In this document: piece by piece, positions 22,640-33,128 of the stretch
Position numbering within the stretch: the first letter of the stretch is position 1
Layout of the letters: each line of letters begins with the position of its first letter
Source: Chinchilla lanigera
Lineage: Eukaryota; Chordata; Mammalia; Rodentia; Chinchillidae
Length of the DNA stretch: 64,000 bases
Assembly (NCBI RefSeq): GCF_000276665.1
Contig: NW_004955435.1
Span: forward strand, 5,959,062 to 6,023,061
Reading direction: 5' to 3'
The notes under the pieces: generated by a model
What the model saw: the letters and a program-made list of their open reading frames with translations, nothing else
Told to the model about the DNA's origin: nothing
The model's database searches: none
Translations under genes and position numbers: made by a program

Positions 22640-23165
22640 ATGATGCTTTGACTGTGTTATATACCTGGCAGTTGGGGACACAAACATAATTAGAAATCTA
22701 GGCAGTTTTCTCTATCACAGAAGGTTGAAATGACTTTACCAGCACAAAGTGTTGAGACATTTTATATTTGAAATGACTCAAATTCCTGTTCTCCTGTCCT
22801 CTTTGCTCTTTCCCAAATGCAGAATTTCTTTCAATAAAGTTGTGTGTTTAATTGGCTTCTTTACAACAAGATTGCTCCTTACAACCTAGGAACTAAAGGT
22901 AATGATTATAAATATAACATTTTAATCACTTGCCATATATATAAATTCTGAAAATGTATATACATCTTTCTTATTCTTTTCAAAACAGTATAAATGGTTT
23001 AAAAGGTTAATTTTGAGGTGTGAAACAATTCACTTCAGTCCTTTGTAGAAGGTCATGAGCGAGAATCTGAATAAAGGAAACCGTTAATGAAGCTATTGAG
23101 AATCATAAAGAAGGTCATGGAGAATTTAAGGATATTGTGAATGTTCTTCAAAAGAGGAAGAAATA
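22640..23165 (+). repeat. Unknown interspersed repeat, arm A of an inverted pair
   Basis: Matches the reverse complement of 27450-27985 over about 520 bp with high identity by eye. Shared strings include CTGAAAATGT, TTTTCAAAACAGTATAAAT, AAAAGGTTAATTTTGAGGT and CAATTCAC(T/C)TCAGTCCTTT. Both copies diverge at the same right-hand point (near GAAGAAATA), which suggests a defined 3' end of a repeat. Homology fades gradually to the left of 22640. I do not recognise the family. There is no poly-A tail and no target duplication. Confidence 0.75.
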
Positions 23166-23303
23166 AGGAAAACAAAATATCTGAGGGAGACTTTCCTTCC
23201 TCCCTAAAACCTAGGATTGAAAGAATGACAATTACTAAACAATTGTGAGAAAGAAATAACCAATGGACTTCCAAGAATGTATACCACATTCTGCCTCACC
23301 ATG

Positions 23304-23382
23304 TTTTTGGTACTGGGAACTGAACTCAGGATCTTGCGCTTGCCAGGCAGGTGCTTGTGCTGCTGAACCATATCCCCAGTCT
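23304..23382 (-). mobile_element. ID SINE (antisense)
   Basis: TTTTTGGTACTGGGAACTGA, GCGCTTGCCAGGCAGGTGCT, ending ACCATATCCCCAGTC. Confidence 0.85.
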
Positions 23383-23814
23383 GTATCCTTCCTTTTACAT
23401 TAGAAGTGACACCTTTCCTGAGCTAATTTCTGTACCCATGTGTTAGATACTTCATTCCCCATCTCTGAAGTCTCTTCTCTCCTATAAAAATAAAACTTTC
23501 TTTTCCACTGGATCCTGCTTATTCACAATTACAGGTGCTGAGCATCATGCATCTTGAAAACATTCTCCTATCCCTCTGCAATGCTCAAATTTCCTGCTCC
23601 CTTCTACAGATACCCTGTTAAAGTGTTTTCTGAACACATAGTTTCCATTTCTCACCTCTCATTAAAAGTTCACACCTGTATGGTCTCTATGACCAATATG
23701 GCTCTGAGATCACATTTGAATTATATGCCAGTAGATTCAAAGACATTTTGCAATGTTCAGCTGGCCTAATGGAATGTCTATAATTCAAAAAATACTCTTT
23801 CTTTTGGATTCTGT
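23383..23814. other. No recognisable feature
   Basis: Spacer with no gene or repeat recognised. The short frame at 23554-23769 has no known relative. Confidence 0.4.
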
Positions 23815-24290
23815 CTAGTCTATTCATGTTGCTATATCAAACTATCTTAGACCAGGCACTTTATAAATAAAAATATATCCCTCACAGTTCTGGAGTCTGA
23901 GAAGTTCAAGATGAAGGCATCAGTGGACTTGGTGTCTGATGAATCTCCCTTTTGACCTTTAAGATGGTGTCTTGTGCCAGGCGTGGTGGCATATCCCTGT
24001 AATCCCAGCATCCCAGAGGTTGAGGTAAGATTAAAGTCATCCTGAGCTATATAGCAAGACCCTGACTAAAAAAAAAAAATCCTGCCTTCTTGTCATGCAA
24101 CTCCCCTGCAAGGGGGGTGAATGCTAGATCCTCACACTGTGGAAGGGATGGAAAGAGCTAGCTAGTTTCTTCAAGCTTGTTTATAAAGTCATTAATCCCA
24201 TCTGTGAGAGGTACTCTTCACAGCCTAATCATCCCCCAAGGCCTTTTAATACCATCACCTTCAGTGTTCCAAAGCACATGTTTGAGATCA
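23815..24290 (-). mobile_element. MaLR LTR (antisense), split by a B1
   Basis: TAGTCTATTCATGTTGCTAT, CAGGCACTTTATAAATAAAA and CCTCACAGTTCTGGAGTCTG give the reverse complement of an MST/THE1-like LTR 3' end. After the B1 at 23975-24080, CACACTGTGGAAGGGATGG and CATCCCCCAAGGCC continue it. Confidence 0.6.
23975..24080 (+). mobile_element. B1 SINE
   Basis: GCCAGGCGTGGTGGCATATC, CCTGTAATCCCAGCATCCCA, GCAAGACCCTGACTAAAAAA. It is inserted inside a MaLR LTR. Confidence 0.9.
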
Positions 24291-24299
24291 TGCAGCAGG

Positions 24300-24605
24300 C
24301 AGAGTGAAGTACTCACTTGATTGGCTTGGAACTGTGCTCCGGGCTTGGTGTAGCACACTACTAGATGTATCAGGGTGGGTCACCAAGGCATGGCCCAGCG
24401 GTGTGTGTCTGAGCCCTTGCTCACTCTGCTGTGACTCTTCCCCTCCTCCATTTCCTGACCCTGTGAACTAAGCAGCTTTGCTCTGTGACGCCCTCCTGCC
24501 ACGATGTCTCTGTGTTGGCACCAGCTGACCATGGACTGAACCACGGGCGACTTACACCTCTGCTTTAAGCTGTGTGTTGTGTCTCAGCACAAAGAAAGCT
24601 AAGAC
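24300..24605 (+). mobile_element. MaLR LTR, 3' part
   Basis: CCTGCCACGATGTCTCTGTG, CTGACCATGGACTGAACCAC, TGTGTCTCAGCACAAAG and the end GCTAAGACA are typical of the last third of a MaLR LTR. It is followed directly by MaLR internal sequence in the same orientation, so it is a 5' LTR. Confidence 0.65.
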
Positions 24606-25620
24606 AGAAAATTGGTGCTAGAGAAGTGGGGTTGTTGCTGTAAATATATCTGACCATGTGGTTTAGAAGCTTTTGCAGGAGGAGTTTGGAAAGACTGGGA
24701 ATCGCCAGCTGGAGAATCCCTAGAATGCTGTAAGCAGAGCCTTGGGCGTTTCGGGTCAGAGGTCAGTACCAGAGTGCTGATAAGGCAGGCTCAGGAGGGT
24801 TCAGTTTGGGAATAAGGACTACATTAGCAGTGGAAAGAGAAGTCGTATGCGTTACACCCTAGGAGAAAATTTGTCTCTATTTTTCCCATGCCCTGAGCCT
24901 TTGAAGGAAACTGAGATTAGGAATGTGGGCTAATTAATCTGCTGGAGGAAATTTCATGACAGCCAGACATTCAGTCTGTGGCATGGGTAATGCTAGCTGT
25001 TTTTAACTGGATTTATAGTGAGAATCAAGGGCAAAAGTCATAACATAAAAATTTGAAAACTTTAAATTTTGTCCCAAGGGCTGTAGATGTAGTTCAGAGG
25101 CACAAACACCTGCCTGGCAAGTTTAAGGTCCGGAGTTCAATTCCCAGTACCAAAAAACCCCCACAAAATTTTGTCCCATAAGGAATCATGTATAAAGTTG
25201 AGGACAAAGAAAGTGTGGCTGCTACAGAGATCAACGCCCTCAAATTAAATCAAGTACTTTGTACAGGGACAAGAAGAAATATGTATTAAGGGGAATCTTG
25301 GCAATTAGCAAAACCCCACTCATTTCAGGTTTAAGGATGAAAAGGGCCAATCTTTTTTTTTTTCAATATGAGAGCCCTTGGGATCCTTGCTCAGAAAGAT
25401 TCTCCTGGGTTATTGGTTTCCCAAGTTTCATTTTGCTATGCTCACCCTTCCAGGCACTCAGAGGCAACTCTAGTCATGGTCCAAAGGGTCCTGACTACTG
25501 CTACCTCTGACACAGGACCTTGGCATTGTCCATGTGATGCTGGTTTTGCTGAAATGAAGAACAAAAGAGTTGTGGGGTTAAGGAGATGTGCAACTGCTCA
25601 TCATGCTTTGTAAGGAGCCT
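24606..25620 (+). mobile_element. MaLR internal region (noncoding)
   Basis: ATTGGTGCTAGAGAAGTGGG, then GTTGTTGCTGTAAATATATC and CCATGTGGTTTAGAAGCTTT, is the expected start of MST/THE1/ORR1-type internal sequence. Later blocks (AGGTCAGTACCAGAGTGCTG, GAGCCTTTGAAGGAAACTGA, GGGCTAATTAATCTG) are collinear with the copy at 63414-64000. An ID element interrupts it at 25077-25165. No coding capacity. Confidence 0.65.
25077..25165 (+). mobile_element. ID SINE (sense) with target duplication
   Basis: GGGCTGTAGATGTAGTTCAG, CACCTGCCTGGCAAGTTTAA, GAGTTCAATTCCCAGTACCA and a short A/C tail. It is flanked by the 13-bp direct repeat AAATTTTGTCCCA at 25064-25076 and 25166-25178, so it inserted into the older MaLR internal region. 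Confidence 0.9.
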
Positions 25621-26639
25621 AACAGACTACCCAGCACATAAAGATCACTTAATAAAGGCATGTTTAATAAACACCTTTTATTTCTGAATGTCTACCATAT
25701 ATAGTTAATAACTATGTGTTTAGTATGTGTTTTAAAGTGTTTTACCTGTATCTCATCTTTCTGTCATTAAATTTGTGATAAAATTTCTCACATGGCTGTT
25801 GGGTGACTCATACAACTATTTTGTGTGAAGGCAGGTGTTCTAAGTGTAGCATAGATATTCTGAAAACTATGGAGGTCACAAGACTCCAGGTATTTAAGAA
25901 AAAGATATTGAGAATCCACTAAGCAATTCTGCCCCAAGAGCCACTCTGCCAATGAGAGAAGTTAGTAACGGAAATGTGTTGTGAATAGAAATATAAAGAA
26001 TAACTAAAGGACTGTAATCTCATTTAAGTCTAGTGCTCTCAATTTACAAAGCAGGTGAGTTCCAGAAAGATGCACAAAAAGACTTGTCCAAGTTCCTATA
26101 ATGTGGCCCTCAATAGCACCACTATATTTGTGTCCTTTAATGTGCAACTCACATTGGGTTCTATTATGAAGAGACATATGACAATTAAAAGGAACATGAT
26201 AGGTACACAATAAACATAAATCCTTCAACCATTATTTATCTAGCAGTTCTATTTTAGGATGTGACAACAAGACACATATTTTCTCTCATGGGTCTTGCAC
26301 TAATTACAGATCATTTGAATTGTCATCAGATTTATAAATAAGGACGGGTGACAGCAGTTTCAGGAGAGTAAAGAGCCACAACTTGAAGGAGGTTGGTGAA
26401 AGCAGACCTCTCCTGAGAACAGCTCTAGCGCTGAGACATAAAGGATGAGAAGCAGCCAACTCTGCGTAACAGATGTGGAGTACTCCAGTGGAGAGACAGT
26501 TCCAGGCTGAGTCATGCACGGGTTTAGCTTGCGAAGCAAGAAAAAAATTGGTCTTCCTCAAGGAAATAGGAGGATTGTGCCTGGGTGATGATGGGAAGTC
26601 AGAGCATCGCATGGCATCCTGGGGCAATTGGTGGGTGTT
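25621..26639. other. Mostly unassigned, weak MIR-like patches
   Basis: Patches at 25630-25760 (CACTTAATAAAGGCATG) and 26010-26100 (AATCTCATTTAAGTCTAG) weakly resemble MIR/L2. The minus-strand frame at 26304-26627 (107 codons) is not recognisable as a protein. Confidence 0.4.
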
Positions 26640-26900
26640 AGATCACCCAGAACATTGAGGAGAAGGCCTTGTCCTGTGGTCTAAGGGCTATGAATAGCAA
26701 TGCAAATTTTGTAGGCATATTAGATGGGCACAGAGTGGTGAGATGACATGATTTTTTTTCACTTGTGAAAGGTCAGCTATTTTGAAAAAGAATTAAAGCG
26801 GTCGTTGAGGAAACTTACTACAGTCTAGGCAAGAAACATTAGTGAGCCGGGTTCGGAGGATGACGGTGAAGGCGAAGAAGTGAGTGTCTTCTGCAATATG
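26640..26900 (+). mobile_element. Old L1-type 3' sequence
   Basis: GAGATGACATGATTTTTTTT, AAAGGTCAGCTATTTTG and CTACAGTCTAGGCAAGAAAC match the downstream half of the same old repeat whose upstream half is seen at 29040-29460. Confidence 0.4.
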
Positions 26901-27449
26901 ACTGAGTAAGGTAAATGGCAAGAAGGGAGAGAAATGGAGCTGGGAGAGCTGAAGTTTCACAAGATGAATCAGGAGAACAGAAAACAGCTTGATAATGAGT
27001 TCGCTGCTGATAGAGCTGAACATCACAAAGCAGTGAAGGGCTTTGAATGAAACAGGATAAGTATAAATTTGATAAGAAGAAAGGAGAGTGTTTAGAACTT
27101 CTCAGGGGACATGAGAGACAAGAAAAAAAAAGGAGAAAGTAAAGAGCATTGAAGGGAGAGATTTCCGGGGGAAATGGTGTCACAAGGAAGCAAACTAGGT
27201 TTCAATTAAGTTATGGCGATGAATGGAAGGTTCAGATACAAATAGTCTTCTGATCGCATCTGGATTTCCAAAGGGCAAAGTCAAAGAATCTGAGTAAATT
27301 GGGACAGGTGGGGCACTATGGCTTAACCCCATAATATTACAATGCACTTCCTTACAAAAATGCTTAATTATAGGGCAATAGATTTCTGAACAAGACTGAG
27401 ATAAACTGAGACCTGAGACATGATAGGATACATCTTGAGGGCTTTGGTA
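26901..27449. other. No recognisable feature
   Basis: Purine-rich (AG) spacer on the plus strand. It may still be decayed L1 3' sequence continuing from 26640-26900. Minus-strand frames (26793-27026, 26839-27183) reflect the composition. Confidence 0.4.
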
Positions 27450-27985
27450 TTTCTTCCTATTTTAAAGAACATTCACAGTATCCTTAAATCTTCCAGGACC
27501 TTCTTTTTGATTCTCAGTAGCTTCATCAACAGTTTCTTTTATTCAAATTCTCACTCGTGACCTTCTATAAAGGACTGAGGTGAATTGCTTCCTACCTCAA
27601 AATTAACCTTTTAAATGAAATATTTATACTGTTTTGAAAAGTGTGTACAATAAAAAAGATGCATACACATTTTCAGAATTTATAAATACGACAAGTGATT
27701 GAAAAGCTATATTTGTAATCATTACCTTTACTTCCTAGGTTGTAAGGCGCAATCTTATTGTGAAGAAGCCAATTAAATGCACAACTTTATTGAAAGCAGT
27801 TGTGCATTTGGGAAGGAACAAAGAGAATAGGAGAACAGGAAATTGAGTCATTTCAAACATAAACTATCTCAACACTTTGCGTTGGTAAAATCTTTTCAAC
27901 CTTCCGTGATAGGGAAACCTGCCTAGAATTCTAATTAATTTTGTGTCCCCAAACCGCCAGGTATATAATCCAGTTAAAGTATTAT
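27450..27985 (-). repeat. Unknown interspersed repeat, arm B of an inverted pair
   Basis: Reverse-complement partner of 22640-23165. Collinear throughout except small indels: arm B has a 7-bp insertion giving GTACACACTTTTCAAAAC and extra bases in ATATTTCATTTAAAAGG. On the minus strand the first 120 bp overlap the 3' end of an open frame (27864-28238). Confidence 0.75.
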
Positions 27986-28238
27986 TTGCAGTTCGATTGG
28001 TGAACAGTTGATCACCTTCATTCAAGGGTGAGCTATTCTGTTTCCAAAACATCAAAGAGGAGGGTTTTACAATTATTGATCCGGTTAGTTTTGCTTCCCT
28101 AATGGTGAGCTTTGATTGACAATCCAACGTTTGATCTGTGTTTGGAGATTCCTTGTTAGATGTGGTCTTCCTCCTGTAGAAATAGCTGTACATACCTCTA
28201 AAAATTTCTAGCCAAGATGCATCCTTTCTGCTCATCAT
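27864..28238 (-). CDS. Unrecognised 124-codon open frame overlapping the inverted repeat
   Basis: It starts MMSRKD and ends KRFYQRKVLR with a TAG stop. The protein is basic and has three N-x-S/T motifs in the middle (NSS, NRT, NNT), with no signal peptide, membrane span or known domain. An in-frame stop lies eight codons before the first Met, so at most it is a single terminal exon. Against a real gene: the partner repeat copy at 22640 is frameshifted and carries stops over the matching last 40 codons. The presumed 3' UTR part is also better conserved between the copies than the coding part, the reverse of what selection would give. It is most likely a chance frame in an unclassified repeat or an old retrocopy. 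Confidence 0.15.
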   Translation of the reverse strand: MMSRKDASWLEIFRGMYSYFYRRKTTSNKESPNTDQTLDCQSKLTIREAKLTGSIIVKPSSLMFWKQNSSPLNEGDQLFTNRTANNTLTGLYTWRFGDTKLIRILGRFPYHGRLKRFYQRKVLR

Positions 28239-28668
28239 CTTTATGGAGAAAACACTTTAATTTAAAAATAATTTCTGTTTTTTCAGGTTCAGAACCTGAA
28301 AAATAGGCTGCAGAATAGACCTGAGGGAGTGGAAGTGTTCTGTCACACAGCTGCTCTTCAGCATAAATTCCCACAGCTTCGTTTAAAAAAAAGTTACCTC
28401 ACTGAAAAAAGCATTTTTTCAAGGTGACACCTGATTCCATCTACTTTCTACTCTTGGTCAACCATGTGATATATTTCCGAAGAGTTCATCAGCTCATAAG
28501 TTTTTCTTCTTGAATGTTTCCACAAGTATCCAATATTTTGCACTAGATCAAGTGTCATGCTCTTCTTTATTTGTTCTTACACCTGTACACTTACACTGAC
28601 ATGGCACATTGTTCTTGACTATGTATTGCATTAGATAGTTATTGCATTTTCTCCCTTTCTCTTAAGTG

Positions 28669-28709
<41 letters not shown>

Positions 28710-29039
28710 TTATATGTATAATAAATGAATCTATCATCTGGGAAAAGGAAGACCAGGGCTGATCATGCTACTAAGGTACAGTTTCTAGCAGCAAATCTAA
28801 CTATGTATTATTCAGTAACAGTATTTGTACTAGGATGAGGATAAGAAATGATGATAAAAAGTCCAGATTTTATAGATATATCTCTATATATGAAGTTGTT
28901 CATAACAAAAGCCTGACACGATTATGTAAATAAAATGACACTTGCACATTAATGAAGTTTATTAGAAAAAACACTTTTATGTGGTTTAGATTTTCCTGAA
29001 AAAGCTGAACTAGTTTTTAAGGTTGAAGTGCATCTAATT
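28239..29039. other. AT-rich spacer with a TA microsatellite
   Basis: No gene recognised. It contains the (TA)n array at 28673-28720 and a short palindrome-like GGTTCAGAACCTGAAAAA near 28286. Confidence 0.45.
28673..28720. repeat. (TA)n microsatellite
   Basis: About 20 TA units with a few G or T interruptions. Confidence 0.95.
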
Positions 29040-29460
29040 TATTTCATTTCAACTCTGCAAACATTTCTTGAGTACTAACGCTGCACCTGGAGCTGTGATA
29101 GGTGTTGTGAATGCAAATTTTAGCTCTCAAGGGATTCACTCACTCCTGAGGATGAAAGACAATTAAACAGCTACATGACAGTGTGATATTTACTCTAACA
29201 GAGGAGAGGACAGGGTGTCTTGGGAGCTGTGGGAAGAGTATTCCTAATTGAGAAGGAGATATTTGTCAGACTTCAAAGAGCAGAGAGCTTGACATTAGAA
29301 CTTAATCTTGAAGGGCAAGTGAGAATTGCAGGGTCAGAATGGAAAGAAAGAGATTTCACGGCTGGGAGAAGCACATGCAAAGTCACAGAATAACTGAAGT
29401 GTGTGTTTGGAGAACGGTGAGTCACTAGGGATGATTTTAGACCTCTAAAATTGAAGGTTG
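29040..29460 (+). mobile_element. Old L1-type 3' sequence
   Basis: CTGCAAACATTTCTTGAGTA, ATGAAAGACAATTAAACAGC, GAAGAGTATTCCTAATTG, TTAATCTTGAAGGGCAAG and GAAGCACATGCAAAGTCAC are the ordered marks of an old mammal-wide repeat placed with L1 3' sequence. Related pieces lie at 17285 and 26640. Confidence 0.45.
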
Positions 29461-30292
29461 GGGCAAGTCATCATGATGTCAAGCTCTACGAGATTTCAGG
29501 GAGGGAATTTTATTTGAATTTGAACTTAGAAATGACCAGGAGGAGAGAAAAAGTGAGACAAGAAGGTATTCTAGATGGGAAAGGTGTATAATTAGAGCCA
29601 TGTTTCTCAAAGCTTTTGTTGTCCTGTCGCGTCTTGAAAATGTATGTGTTTCTGTAGGTTGCAAATGCTGGTTCTCATACTGTCCGTAACACAATCTTTT
29701 GATGAGACAAAACTTGATTAATTGTTTGCTACCTGAAGTGAGCTCAGGCTTTATGTCGGAAGGGAAAAAGCAAGCTCAGAATTTATTGAGAACTGTAATT
29801 TTGGTATAAAGCAACTACTTCAAAGTGGACATTTGATTAGAATTTGTTAAGGAGGATGATTCAAAAATCTAGGATTGGTGGAAATAGCAAGGCAAGGATT
29901 TCAAGGTAAGAGTCATGTTCTGCTGAGGTTCAAAGAATCTTAGAGCACAGACTCTTGATGCTTCCCATTACAGAGTTGATGAACAGCTTTGGGAGTTTCT
30001 GTAATGAACAATCAAAACATTTACCTGGACAAGATACTATCAGGAAACTAAGGTGATGCTAATTTAGTGGAATAACAAAGTCATGGGAATGTAGGTAACA
30101 AGGTCTAGTTGCTAATTTTAGTGTCCCAACTGACATGATTTTGGTTCTCATTTTATATCTTGCACTGTGTAAATAGGTGGAGCTGTTCATAGACAGAGTG
30201 GACCAGTGAGGGACCCTAGTGAGCCTAGCCTTGACCTGGCTAATCTAAAGCAGGAGACATATAGCACATGGCACATCTGTAAGCTTCTTGTG
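29461..30292. other. No recognisable feature
   Basis: Single-copy-like DNA. No exon, SINE or LTR recognised. Confidence 0.45.
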
Positions 30293-31030
30293 GCCTAAGT
30301 CAGCAGTCCCCAACCTTTTTGGCACCAGGGACTGGTTTTGTGGAAGACATTTTTTTTCTATGGATGGAGGTGGTGGTTTTAGGAGTCTTTCCTCCTTTTC
30401 AAAGAAGTTCTCCAGTGACTTATTTATTTATTTATTTTTGGTAGGGTTAGGTTTTGGGCTTAGCAAAACTGTGACTGAAACAAGGGAACAGTATGGAAAA
30501 GAGGCGTGGATGAAAGTGGTAAATAGAATACCAAGCAGGCCATACACAACCTAAAGTAAGTGTTGGATTCTGACTTAAAGCCTGCCACCAGATACAGTTT
30601 AACTGTCACTTGTCACTCACTGATAGGGTTTTGATATGATTCTGCAAGTAGTGGACTTATGGTCTCTGTGCGGTTGAACCTACCTCTCAACATTAATCTG
30701 TATTTGCAGGCACTCACCAGCGCTAGCATCACTGCCTCAGCTTCACCTCAGATCATCAGATGTTGGATCCTCATGAGGAGTGAATAACCTAGAATTCTCA
30801 TATGTGCAGTTCATAGTGAGGTTCTAGCTCCTCTGAGGATCTAATGCAGCTGCTGATCGGACAGGAAGCAGAGCTCCGGAGGTAATGCTAGGGATGGGCA
30901 GGGGCCATAGATATGGAGGAAGCTTTGCTCAGTTGCATACACTTCTCCTCCTGCTGTGGGGCCCCATTCCTAGCAGGCCACAGATGGGTATCTGTCCATG
31001 GCCCAGCAGTTGGGAACCTCTGGCCTAAGT
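30293..31030 (+). mobile_element. MER1-type hAT-Charlie DNA transposon with target duplication
   Basis: The element proper is 30301-31022. It starts CAGCAGTCCCCAACCTTTTT, then GGCACCAGGGACTGGTTTTG, has CACCTCAGATCATCAGATG and GGAAGCAGAGCTCCGGAGGT inside, and ends CAGTTGGGAACCTCTG, the inverted counterpart of its start. An exact 8-bp direct repeat, GCCTAAGT, lies outside both ends (30293-30300 and 31023-31030), as expected for hAT integration. At 722 bp it is longer than the short MER1 forms because of about 300 bp of internal sequence. No transposase frame is present, so it is nonautonomous. The small frames over it are not genes. Confidence 0.9.
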
Positions 31031-31099
31031 GGTCAACCAACTGGGTTAGTGTCTGTGTCTTAAAGAAAGAGATAAGTACAAGAAACTTTGTGGGAGCAT

Positions 31100-31740
31100 T
31101 GTGTGAAAAAACATAACATTACAATTAACCTCAACATCTATCAACAAGAAAACAGGTAAATTGTGGCATTTTCAAATAAAATGGGATAGTGCAGGAAAAT
31201 GGTGACAGCTACAGACATCAATATATGACCAATGAACATAATTTTGAGGGAAAAAGCAAGTTACTAAAGAATATATGCAGTATTCTAAACTTTATATACA
31301 CAAGATGCTGTTATGTGTCAAACATGAGATGTAAGACATGAAAAATGTAACAAGAGCTACAGGAAAGGCAGACTGTGGATAACAGTTATCTTTAACTGGA
31401 AAGGTTTCACAGGGGACTTCAACATAATAGTAATATTATTTTAAAACTAGGTAATAATTCTACCCATTCCCTCTATATTTTATTTTTATGCCTTTTGTTT
31501 GTTTGTTTGGTTTTTGTTTCTTTGAGACAGGGTCTCACTGTGTAGTTCAGGCTGGTCTTGAACTCATTATGCAACTAGGTTGGCCTCAGAGTTGTAGTGA
31601 TGCCTTCATCTCAGCCTCCTGAGTTCCGGGAATACACCCATACACCACCACACCTGGCTTATTTTTATACCTTATATATACTTTAAATATTTTTGAATAG
31701 TTTTTCAAACATTTAAAAAATTTAAAATGGTATGAAATCT
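31100..31740 (+). mobile_element. Old retroelement 3' region (L1-like), split by a B1
   Basis: GGGAAAAAGCAAGTTACTAA, AATATATGCAGTATTCTAAA and GATAACAGTTATCTTTAACT, then after the B1 an AT-rich end, follow the block order of a common mammal-wide 3' end that I associate with old L1 elements. The family call is tentative. Confidence 0.4.
31495..31659 (-). mobile_element. B1 SINE (antisense) with target duplication
   Basis: A (TTTG)n start, GAGACAGGGTCTCACTGTGT, AGTTCAGGCTGGTCTTGAAC, then CACCACCACACCTGGC. It is flanked by TATTTTTATGCCTT (31481-31494) and TATTTTTATACCTT (31660-31673). Confidence 0.9.
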
Positions 31741-31861
31741 TGGATAATTGAGTGACTTTTAAAGTTCAACAAAGCAGGCTGTGTTTGCCCCTTTGGAGAA
31801 AAATGCCATGAATCTAAACACCCTAGCGATGCTCAAGTATGTGCATATATATGTACATATT

Positions 31862-31892
31862 TGTGTGTGTGTGTGTGTATGTGTGTGTGTGA
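31862..31892 (+). repeat. (TG)n microsatellite
   Basis: Interrupted TG repeat of about 15 units. Confidence 0.9.
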
Positions 31893-32084
31893 GATAGTTA
31901 TGAGGAATGATCAAAATGTATTATAAATGTTTAAGTTAAAAATTTTCTTACAGTAAAAGAGACACGGCCACTAATCCCCTTCTTTACTGCTGAGGGCCAT
32001 CCAACGGAAAGGCAGGCTCCTAAAAACTTTGCATTGTGTCCTTGTCTCCTTTATTCAACATATCTGGCACTGTGTGACCTCTGG

Positions 32085-32275
32085 CTCTTCCCCAAAGTCA
32101 ACATGATCTTGAAAGGTGAACTTTTTGAACTGATTCAGGACATTGAGGAAGCCATGATAGTGCAAAGAGAAACACTCAGACAAGAGGACTTTCACAGCTG
32201 CTTCAGAAAGTGACAGCGGTCATGGTATGACTGTGTTCCAAGTGATGAGAACTTGGAGGGGGATTAATGGCAGCA
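32085..32275 (+). pseudogene. Mariner-like transposase C-terminal relic
   Basis: Read from 32103 the frame gives MILKGELFELIQDIEEAM, then EDFHSCFRK, a stop in place of a Trp, QRSWYDCVPSDENLEGD and a stop. The spacing of DFxxCFxxW, a W-x-x-C-V and a terminal E-G-D before the stop is the usual C-terminus of Tc1/mariner-superfamily transposases. It is a broken fragment with no recognisable catalytic region or terminal inverted repeats. It lies next to the DCK retrocopy's 3' end, which probably inserted near it. Confidence 0.45.
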
Positions 32276-32282
32276 TGTCATT

Positions 32283-32304
32283 TATTTTATATATATATAT
32301 ATAT
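32283..32304. repeat. (TA)n run
   Basis: Short TA array beside the poly-T that marks the 3' end of the DCK retrocopy. Confidence 0.85.
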
Positions 32305-33045
32305 TTCTCTTTTTTTCCAAAGTAGAAAAGTGTCTTTTATTTTAATTTTAAAGCAGCAGGCTGTCCAATCAACCCAGACCACAGGGAAGGCAGACAAGCA
32401 GGGAAGGAGGTGGGAGCACACAGACTGGGCTGCAAGAGACACTCGACTCAGCTTCAGGTCCTCTTCTCACCACGTATGAAGACAGACTGTCCATTCTGAG
32501 TACAGGAATAGGAAACAGAATGGAAAAGCATCACTCAGAGTCCACTAGCATATCCTATAAAACGGAAGGAATTTTAGGGATAACTACACTTCCTCCTCAA
32601 GCAATTTAAGGGAAATCAAAGCTTAAAAAAATCTTTTAACTGTAATAGGAATACTCCCTTTTGAAACAACAGTCTTAGAAGGGAAAAGTAGGTAGCTATT
32701 TTAAGTTTCATGTACATTAAATATATTCATGTAGTAACTTTTCAACTACCTTTTAAATATAGAGAAAGTTCCTCCTTAATCCTCCAAAAGTCTCATGGAG
32801 AAGACTGAAAAATATCACCCATGTCACAGGTGAAAAAAACAAAGTGAAGATTAAATGTTTTATGAAATATGTTATGCCATTACCATACTGGGAACAAAGC
32901 CTAACCTGCTCCTCCCTAAGTACATTATAGATACATCAATGTCAGTGAAGTCATTAAATATGAAACCTGGTCTTATCTTCAATACGAACTAGAGGAATGG
33001 GAGGCACTTGATAAAAAAACGCTTGAAACCACAGGGCCCAGAAGT

Positions 33046-33128
33046 CTAACAGAGTGGCGGAGTGCTTACCTACCATGCATGAGGCCCTAGGTTTGATCCC
33101 TAACACCTCCAAAAAGGAAAAGAAAAAA
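33046..33128 (+). mobile_element. ID SINE inside the DCK retrocopy 3' UTR
   Basis: AGAGTGGCGGAGTGCTTACC, CATGCATGAGGCCCTAGG, TTTGATCCCTAACACC and an A-rich tail. It interrupts the presumed 3' UTR of the DCK pseudogene, so it may be a later insertion. It could also predate it if the parent mRNA carried it. Confidence 0.75.
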
